Source of the DNA: Scleromitrula shiraiana
Lineage: Eukaryota > Ascomycota > Leotiomycetes > Helotiales > Sclerotiniaceae
Direction of reading: 5' to 3'
NCBI GenBank assembly: GCA_028455995.1
Contig: JABELC010000011.1
Coordinates: forward strand, 1,426,001 to 1,490,000
DNA: 64,000 nt
The position numbers were made by a program, and so were the translations under genes. Below are positions 56,475-64,000 of this stretch, one piece after another; position 1 is the stretch's first letter, and every line of letters starts with the position of its first letter. The notes beneath the pieces are model-generated. The model made no database searches. It had not been told where the DNA came from and saw only the letters and a program-made list of their open reading frames with translations.

Positions 56475-59196
56475 TTACAAGTTCTCAAAACCAGGCATAC
56501 CACCACCCATGAATTGTCCGAAAATATCTTCACCAAAGTAGCCTCCAATATCTCCAACACCAAAAGTAAGTCCCATGGCCTGTTCGAATCCATCGCCCAT
56601 CGAAAAACTAGTGTCCATCCCTAGTGCAGGGTCAATATTTCCTGCTACATCTCCATATCCCTGAAGCATTTGTGCGTTCATTGCGCTCATCGGTTGATCA
56701 TAATTTGGATAAGGAGTTGGTTGTTGTGGAGTGTGCCACTCGTTTGCTTGTACAGCGAACTGGTTGTGACTCTCAAGACCAGTCCGAGAACCGCCAGAAT
56801 TACCAGTCGCTACTTCACTCAAAAGTTGTAGAGGTGTGTTTGACGGACTATAACCATGTGGTGCCATCTGGCGTGTTTGATCATCATTTGTGACTTCTCC
56901 CGATGCATCTCCGGTAGCTTTTGCTGGCTCAGCTGGTTCAGCACCATTATTAGGTGTTGATTTGCCCTCCCGTTGTCGATGAAACCATGTTTTCAACATA
57001 ATAAGCACCATCAAGAATTTTGCAGCAGGTCGAGATCTCTCCTCTGCTGCTGAAGCACGAAATATTTCGACTAAACCATCGAGATAATGCTCCACTTTCA
57101 TGTTGTCTTTGTCGATGACTTTACCCAACTCGCCGTTAGGATTAGCTGCAGCAAAATACATCTTAATGAGAACTACAACAGCATAAGCCACTCTAACAAA
57201 GTGAGCAATTGGAAGACATCTAATAACTTCAACATCAAACTTGAGAAAGGTTTCGAATATGCCATCAATTGACGTCAAGCAAGTAGATAGAGCATTAATG
57301 TGAGCAGCCGTCAGCTTTTCAGGCGCCTCTCCGACCTCCCCGTGCAATTTCGCTTCGGTGAATGGCGGCTTGAACTCTTCAATGTTGTGATCAACATGCA
57401 TAGCCACTTCATGCATGTAAAGGTTGATGACATGCTCAGTCAGTTTTAAAGAAGCTAGAAAGTACAATTAGTCGTTAAACTTTGATAAACAAAGAATGTT
57501 ACATACGCGTTTGAACATCAGGAGGAATCTGGCTGCTCCATTTGTCTAAATCTGTCTCAAATCCCTTCAAAGCATAAAGAACCTTTTTATCAGTCATACT
57601 GATAGTAGCGGCTGGATCATCCATCGAAAACTGAATTCCAACTTCCTCTGCAATTCGCTGACTGCGCACCCATTGACACAATATCTTATCGGTAGGAGCT
57701 GCATCTGGTGATGTCTCGAGTAATTCAACGGATTCCGCCATAAAAGAGCTCCAACGAATGAGATTCGGTCGACGTAGGCCCATAGAAGCATTGCAGCATA
57801 AGAAGTAACAGCCCAACCAAGTGCGTCTTGCCTCGATAGATTCTGGATCGGGGTAAGGTGTTCGTCGCCATGGATGGTCTCTCCACAACCCTGCGCTTCT
57901 TATCTTGTGTGTCTTGCCACTCTTCCCTTTCTTACCCATGCCGATATCGATAGCCATGACGGCCGCAATATGAATGAGTTGATAGAATTTGAGCTCTTCA
58001 AAATGCTCTGGAGGCCAGTACCAAAGGGTACTAACGTGAAGAGCTTGAATTAACTCCAATGTTTTCTCCCCGTTGCAAATAATACGGTCCGCGTAAATGC
58101 TCATCACTTCCTTAGTCAATTGCTTTTGAAGAGATGGAAAGTTTGTACCCGAGCTAGCGCTGAGAATGGCTAAAAACAGGATCGGCTTCGTCTTGCGAGT
58201 TTCTGCAGCGGTGGTTCCAGGAGGAAATATAACAGCAGGCATGTGAGGAGCCATTCTCTCCACATAACAGTCGAACATCTTGGTCGCGATATCAGCAGAG
58301 ATCAGACCTCGATCAATAACATCAGCATATTCGTGTGAAGGAGTTTGCTTCTGTGACGCATTCCATGATGATTGTGAAGGGGTGGGATCGGTAGATTTCT
58401 GTCCAAATGGTCCTGCTGTCATGAAAGAATCAACCGGGGCAGCATCTCGATTCTCGGCATGTTTTCGCTTTAAGCCTGCCATAGCGAAAGAGGGACCGGA
58501 TGATTGATTTTCAGACGAAGAAGCTTTATGATAACTAGTCCAATCCGCAGAATTTGTTCGCGACTCAGCATGACCAGAAAAAGGCGACCCAAACCCCCCA
58601 CTAGTGATCTGCTCGTATGGGTTTTGTCGAGATGACATGTTTGGACTTTGCTGTTCCATGTTATTATCGACCGATTTTGTCGCATGCAATGTAGCTGTCA
58701 ACGCGTCAATCTTTTTTTCCAACTCCGCAACTCTACTATCAGCCTTCTTTTGTCGTTTGCGACTTGGAGCAGTAACGATGCAATTTCGATTTGCTTTGGC
58801 GCATCTCTTACAAGGGCCATCTGGGTTATTTGGATCGGGCTCACAGCGAACTTTCAAGCCTCGACAAGCTTCGCATGCTCGTGGTCGCTTTGCATCGGAA
58901 CCATCTGCTGGTATTCCTCCATCCTCAGGTGTGTGGCCAACTGATTGAGGTGTTTGTGGCATATACATTTGAGCCTGTATTCCTCCATCGTGAACTGGGG
59001 TATGATATTGTAGCTGTGGAAGTTGAGCTGAAGGACCGGTCAATCGAGGGGCATTTGGAGGAATTGGTGTGCTAGTAATATGAGTCTCAGGCTGTCTCTG
59101 GGATTGTTGAGGCTGTTGTTGTTGTGGCTGCTGCTGTTGAAGGAATGGAATCTGGTTTGACTCTCTCAGACGAGGATCTAGAGCATTGTTCTCCAT
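56475..59196 (-). CDS. Zn2Cys6 transcription factor
   Basis: Two exons, 59196-57507 and 57454-56475, with a 52-nt intron (GTATGT, GACTAATT, TCTAG), give 889 residues. A Gln-rich N-terminus precedes the binuclear zinc cluster, with Cys at 108, 111, 118, 129, 132 and 139 (ACEACRGLKVRCEPDP, then GPCKRCAKANRNC). A basic linker (SRKRQKK) and a short coiled coil (RVAELEKKIDALTATLHATK) for dimerisation follow. The fungal-specific middle homology region lies at about 290-640. The C-terminus is Gly/Met/Asn-rich and acidic, probably an activation domain. The zinc-cluster and linker sequence resembles the War1/WarA weak-acid-response group in my recollection, so that is a candidate role only. Confidence 0.88.
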
Positions 59197-60308
59197 TTCG
59201 TATATTTTGATGACGGAGGTTATTTATTCTAGATACCGACGGACGGGTGTCGGGAGATGCAACTCAGAATGACCGAATTTTGAGAGACGTGTGTGCGGCA
59301 GGGTGGAGCAAGGTACGTTACTTGCCTTAATTACTACCTGAGGCATGCAGGAGTAGTTTCCATCGTTCCGGTAGTTCTCTGATGCAACCACGAACTACAC
59401 CTTGAATTCGAAGCTAGAGGATAAACAACGTCTTTCACACTGTTCACAGCTAATCGGACATTAATATAGTAGTCATAGAATCGATCTGGACTCTGTTGTC
59501 TCTCTAATCTATACATCTAACAGAATGTGAAGAGTCAACTAATTCCTTAATTCATTTCTACAATGTGAACCGAAGCTTTGCTACAAGATCTCTCGAAGTT
59601 TTCTTGTCTAATTGTCAGATATTCGTGTCTAATATTAGTAACTCTACATTTAAAGCGTTTTTGTTTTTGCTAAGGGTGATATATCTTCATAGTAGAAGCT
59701 GAGGCCGATAGATAAGACTTTCGAATCGTTCTAATACACTGGAATTTGTACCTAGTGGTTTCGGGCTTCTCTTTCCAAACTACTAATATTATTCTGGATA
59801 TCTTGGAATCTTGTTATTGATGTTAAATTATTCTTCCAACTTATTTAAAATCAAATACCTAATATTCGTTTCACACTCGCGAATGCTGCTCTACCTACCT
59901 TCTAGTTCATCCAGCCTCTCTTTCAGAATCATCTTTATACATCAATGTGTTGCCCTCTGCAATATGTTATCTGATGAAAAGGTTCTTTTAGCTGCTATGG
60001 AAGTTTGAATCTAAACTACTTAGAAGATTACCACGTTGTCCTACGAATGCCACGAAAATCACGAGAGGTGTGTTCAACCTCACACTCAAGTTGTGTCCTT
60101 GTGGCTTGTAAAGTACGATAGTTCGGAAGTGGCATGTAAGTGATGGATTATGATTATGGTCATGGATTCATTGCAAGACAGTAAAAGATACCTTTACTAC
60201 ACTTCAGTCTCCACCATCCTATACCCCAATAACCAATAAAAATCACTGCCTCCTCGTCCTCTCCTCTTTCAATTATCTTCAGATTCTCCTTAAAACTTTA
60301 GCAGTCGA
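59197..60308. other. Spacer upstream of the Zn2Cys6 gene
   Basis: About 1.1 kb, promoter of the minus-strand transcription factor and 3' region of the secreted-protein gene. A 65-codon frame at 59811-60008 shows no features. No gene is supported. Confidence 0.4.
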
Positions 60309-60777
60309 TTAGTAGTCACAATCAAACTCACAAACAGCATATAATCTTACATTTGAGTATGCTGCAAGTTTGATATCATCAAGTTGTACACTAATTGTAT
60401 TCCCGTTTTCCTGAATATGTAGTGCTGCCGTGATATTTATGAGCGAAGCAAATCCAACATAATCGTCGCTTCCAGCCTTAGAAACCATTGTATATTCATA
60501 TACATATTCTTTCCCTGGCTGAAGCATATTGGAGATGATTGGCGGCACTGGGACTTGAAATTCAAGACTAAGGCCCGAGTTTGAAGGAACCGGCTCCTCT
60601 CTTGGATACTTTTTGATGTTAGGTACAGCTACTTATCAGTTTGGAGGAGTTGCTGTAGGGTATACGGACCTCGGTATGCTGATCATAGGGACTATCGAAG
60701 GGACTATCATATGGGCTCTCATAGGCGATAGCGAATGGTATCAATGCTATGACTGAGAGGATGGTAGAAAAACGCAT
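60309..60777 (-). CDS. Small secreted protein with vitellogenin-N-like motif
   Basis: Two exons, 60777-60670 and 60608-60309, with a 61-nt intron (GTCCGT, CCTAAC, AAAAG), give 135 residues. A different join (donor GTATAC at 60665, acceptor at 60629) would keep eight or so more residues but makes a 37-nt intron. The N-terminus is a clear signal peptide (MRFSTILSVIALIPFAIA) followed by YDSP/FDSP repeats. The mature part contains LQPGKEYVYEYTMVSKAG and then beta-strand-like sequence (SLINITAALHIQENGNTISV). PGKxYVYxY followed by such strands resembles the start of the vitellogenin/large lipid-transfer N-terminal domain; that link is from memory of the motif. Only two Cys occur, near the C-terminus, unlike typical Cys-rich effectors. 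Confidence 0.6.
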
Positions 60778-61717
60778 GTTGCTGACGTTGTTGCTTGGTA
60801 TGTTCCTGATAATACCGGAATATGAATTAGGTATGAATTAAACATTCAAGTGATGAATCGATTGTCATAGTAATAGCGAACCAGCTAGCTATATATATAT
60901 ATTCTTTCAATTTGCACATTGGCTGCATATATGTCGTGTTTTCTAGTTCGATCTTGCTTGTATCTTCATTTATCTTGATTTCATGCATGAATATGTACCA
61001 CACCTCTTCTCCCGCCCAACAGGGTTTGGTTCTGCAAATCACCATGCTGGTGGACATTTTGGGTTTGTGTAATGTAACACTATTGAGCTTATTTTGATCA
61101 CGCAACTAGTGATTTAAGTAGCTGAATCGACTCAAGATCTTGTTAGGAATTTCTTTTGGTCTCTAGATCAATGGTCGTTGTGTATCGTTTGCACGCTTCA
61201 GGTTACGTAATTTGATTAGATGTGTTCCCACATATTCAGCTGATATGTTGAAGCCCATTAACTCATTTGTGTGTAACTACACGGCACTTTCTAATTACGA
61301 TCAACTTTTACTAAGTAAGCCGGAATCAAGAAAGGTTTACTGATACAGCTTATCATAATATGGGATTGAGTTAGCTGTAGCCATATTTGCCCCCAATCTG
61401 AGCAGATAGTACTTGGGAAGTTGAGGTGCAGCTGAATATTATCCCTTATCTGACTCTAATGAGCAACAGTTGTCAGCTTTTACATTTGGCCAATATGTCA
61501 ATGCAAATTTGACCGTCTAAAAAGCACTTAACCATGAGTTAATCTAGAGTAAACAACAATACAGCTAGTAGCTAGATAGGAAGGTATTTGGAATTTTAAT
61601 ATTTTATTCGATAATCAGGAACTTGTAGAGTCTTTATTTAAAGCTTGAACTTCTCTGTTGGTGTTTCAATGATAGCTTGAAGTGTTTGGTCTATCTTGAG
61701 CAACATTCCAGAGGACA
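60778..61717. other. Spacer
   Basis: Promoter of the secreted-protein gene and AT-rich DNA up to the unrecognised three-exon gene. A TA run is at 60891-60902. No gene is supported. Confidence 0.4.
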
Positions 61718-62602
61718 ATGTTAAAGCTCCTTTTTCACTTAGAGCCTGTTATTAATCGCTATCCTAGTTTGAGATTTGACCCCCATTTATCAGTAGTTCA
61801 AGGAGCGTTTTATAATCATATAAATTGCAACTGGTGCCCCGAGGGATGTTCAGTGTTGAGATGGAGTTGTACAAGCTTTCGCATAACATTTTATGAGACA
61901 GCTTTTATCAACCATCTATCTTCTGGGGCATGGAAAGTAGGCGAATTCCATCATGATGAAGATCATTATTGGGATTCAATCCAACAAGCAAGTTCTGGCA
62001 AAAGACGTCTCCTGAGACACAGTGCGTATACTGTAAATATTTGTTCAAGTATGTCACAAATCATCTAAGCCTAGAATATATGGTCGTTCTTTCAAGCATG
62101 AGAAATCATGATTAATCACCGGAGCGCTGGACAATGCTTCGTCTAATCCCGGATTTTTAACAGGCTTTAATGCCGCCTACGGGAGGAATCAGGTGATGCT
62201 GTCGATCGCGAAACTTTAATAGTAACATCTAATGCTATCCGTAATGCTACATAGGAGGTTATTCAGAAGCGGAAAATCCTTTCCAGGTACTTCAGGAATC
62301 TTCTTGACGAGAGCGAAGCTTTTTTAGAACCAAAGGCACACGATATCCTGCTCGTAGACGATGTGAGGTTCTCTAAATTCATGAATTTCTCCTGGGCAAT
62401 CAATATGTTGAAAGAGATAGACTTGGAAATCACAGCAGTCATACTGCAATTTAATCAGTTTTTGGGTTTAGTAAACGACTATACGAAAGTACTGGGCTTT
62501 TCATTGCCCGAAGCAATGAACCAAGGGCGGAAACGGATTACGACACGCGATCTGAATCCACTGTTTAAAGAACTCGAAACTTTACGAAATTGCCATCTGT
62601 GA
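61718..62602 (+). CDS. Unrecognised three-exon gene, 235 residues
   Basis: Exons 61718-62048, 62164-62192 and 62255-62602 join in frame. Intron 1 has GTATGT, GTCTAATC and AACAG; intron 2 has GTGATG, TCTAATGC and CATAG. Neither flanking frame alone explains the DNA, and two introns with good branch sites argue for a real gene. The first exon includes WKVGEFHHDEDHYWDSI, an acidic/His cluster. The last exon is helical with SWAINMLKEIDLEITAVILQ and LGLVNDYTKVLGF. An acidic cluster plus NDY recalls class I terpene cyclases, but the Ser and Glu of the NSE triad are absent and the protein is short. It may be a truncated or diverged relative. Its end overlaps the end of the HET relic on the other strand. 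Confidence 0.45.
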
Positions 62603-63960
62603 CCCCACCCGTCACCTCTTTTCCGATGAGCTCGCAGTATGCTTCGGATATTTCAGCACTAAATTCTTCATTGACGAGAAATCGGTAACCTGAAACACAG
62701 TCGATCAAAGCCCAGCTCCAACTTCGTGCACGGCATTATGGTTGCAAAGAACCACTGCTCAAGGGCTCGGGAGACCATACTATGCCATGTTGCAGATTCT
62801 TTCGACATAGACCAGCAAGATGTTGGTCTTTGAGCTCGAGTCGAAAACATTCGACAACTTCAGAAAATGTTGGCAGCTTGTCCGAGGGCCAGGTCAGATT
62901 TCTCTTCGTGTAATTCTTAACTACAACTTCTCATAAATCACAAAGTCCATCCGAATCTTCTGAATACAAGCCAAATGTACTCTTAAGATTGTACCCACCA
63001 TTCAAGTGTCCCAGCTGATCTCCCATACCACATTCGCATTTACAGCCCTCGTTGAATTCCCAAAACAATTCATCGCTGTTATAAGAAGAACGCGCCTTGC
63101 GAGCACTCTTTCTTGATACGCCCAAGCACGCTTGGATAAAGGACCTTCTCCGACAGAAAGAGGGTGATGATGTTCTCTCCAGGATTGTACTTTCAAGCTG
63201 ACAGCATATCCACCCTGCTAGATATCAATCGTATGACAATAGTGGTTTTCCCTTCAGAGAAACAATCCAATTTCATCACCGCTAGCGGTAGACGCTGCAA
63301 AAACCAGGAAAGCAATTCCGTAAATGTTAGCCATACGGCCGATTTCATACCTCCATTCTGCAGCGCTGTTCTGAATTATACATAGTATCGAATTTCAAAT
63401 TTTCGGCAGAGTTGGACAGAATCTTGGAAAGTCTGAGGAAGGTGCCGTGAAGGAATATTGTGAAACATACAATCGATATTTTCAGATGCTATTTTAAGAG
63501 TGGTACTTCTCCCCTAACAATGACTTAACGCAGCATATCTCGCACCTGTGATAGTTGTTATCAAACGAAGCCCAACACCTCCTCATGGGGCGTTGCATCG
63601 AGTAATCGTGTAGGCAACTCAGCTGATTGCAGCTGTTAAATTCCTGACTTGCACGATGCATGATTGCTTGGACAGTCTTGAATCTAACGTTTAAAAAGAG
63701 CTTGGGCAGTAGGATTATTAAGTTCACTTTCGATCTCTCTAAATGTGCCGAGCTGTAGAAACTGTTCATTATTATCTACAAGCCCAAAAGTATCAGGCCC
63801 GCCTCAAAATTTGCAATTCAAATATTACTTAGATCTGTATTTAACCATATTCAGACGGTGGAACAGAAATTCGCTCTCTTCGAACATGAAACCACACAAT
63901 TTATCTGTTGTGCTGCTTAAAGCAATTTTCGTTATTCCATCCCTACGCGATATGCGAAGC
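62565..63960 (-). pseudogene. Decayed HET (heterokaryon incompatibility) domain gene
   Basis: On the minus strand, successive HET blocks appear in different frames: PTRLLDATPHEEVLGF (about 63605), YAALSHC followed by TAG (63516-63514) where the signature has Trp, SRHLPQTFQDSVQLCRKFEI (63460-63400), EWRYEIGRMANIYGIAFLVF (about 63350-63290), GPLSKRAWAYQERVLARRVL (about 63145-63085), YNSDELFWEFNEGCKCECG (about 63085-63030), NYTKRNLTWPSDKLP (about 62910) and RARSWSWALIDCVSGYRFLV (about 62730-62670). The last block runs to TAA 62567-62565. At least three frameshifts or deletions and several stops interrupt it; the WIDSLCI-type block after CRKF is lost. HET proteins trigger cell death after fusion of unlike strains. 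This copy cannot encode a full protein. A pre-HET region probably extends to about 63960. Confidence 0.85.
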
Positions 63961-64000
63961 TGCAGTGGACAGCCGCCGCGTGAAACAATATGAATTCACT

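Noticed and set aside
61718..62602. Class I terpene synthase
   Set aside because: Only a loose acidic cluster and NDY match; the NSE Ser and Glu are missing and the chain is too short, so I left it as unrecognised.

Overview
The window looks like chromosomal DNA of a filamentous ascomycete. Genes are intron-poor, with 50-70 nt introns (GTANGT donors, CTAAC/CTAAT branch sites). Spacers are long, AT-biased and rich in microsatellites. There are fungus-specific families (Gig1/DUF3605, Fmp42-like MFS, Zn2Cys6 regulator, HET domain) and signs of RIP-like decay. I lean towards Leotiomycetes (Sclerotiniaceae-like), but that is an impression from protein similarity and was not tested.

Left part (1-14.7 kb): the 5' part of a valyl-tRNA synthetase gene (minus) is divergent from a Mlh2-like MutL homologue. 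Next come a trans-sulfuration-family PLP enzyme, a very AT-rich 897-bp element bounded by 26-bp terminal inverted repeats, a stop-truncated zinc-knuckle relic, a kinase-fold protein lacking both catalytic aspartates, a disordered protein with a hydrophobic tail, and a Tvp38/VTT membrane protein.

Middle (14.7-48.1 kb): a CUE/CCCH/Smr protein; an unrecognised protein with repeated Cys-Pro-Phe motifs; a long F-box/beta-propeller protein ending in a CaaX box; a dead alpha/beta-hydrolase copy; a spacer packed with minisatellites; UDP-glucose pyrophosphorylase; a Pib1-like FYVE/RING ligase; a tandem-domain dihydroneopterin aldolase; an ING/PHD protein divergent from a Hos2-like class I histone deacetylase; and a Gig1-family protein.

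Right part (48.1-64 kb): a small tail-anchored protein, an Fmp42-like transporter, a Zn2Cys6 transcription factor, a small secreted protein with a vitellogenin-N-like motif, an unrecognised three-exon gene, and a decayed HET (heterokaryon incompatibility) gene whose signature Trp codon has become a stop.

The genes are mostly unrelated housekeeping or conserved fungal genes. I see no secondary-metabolite cluster, CRISPR array, tRNA or rRNA. The clearest functional neighbours are the divergent ING and histone deacetylase genes. Accessory or decaying DNA lies at about 7.5-9.0 kb, 29-33 kb and 61-64 kb. Exon boundaries were assigned by eye from splice consensus and reading-frame continuity.
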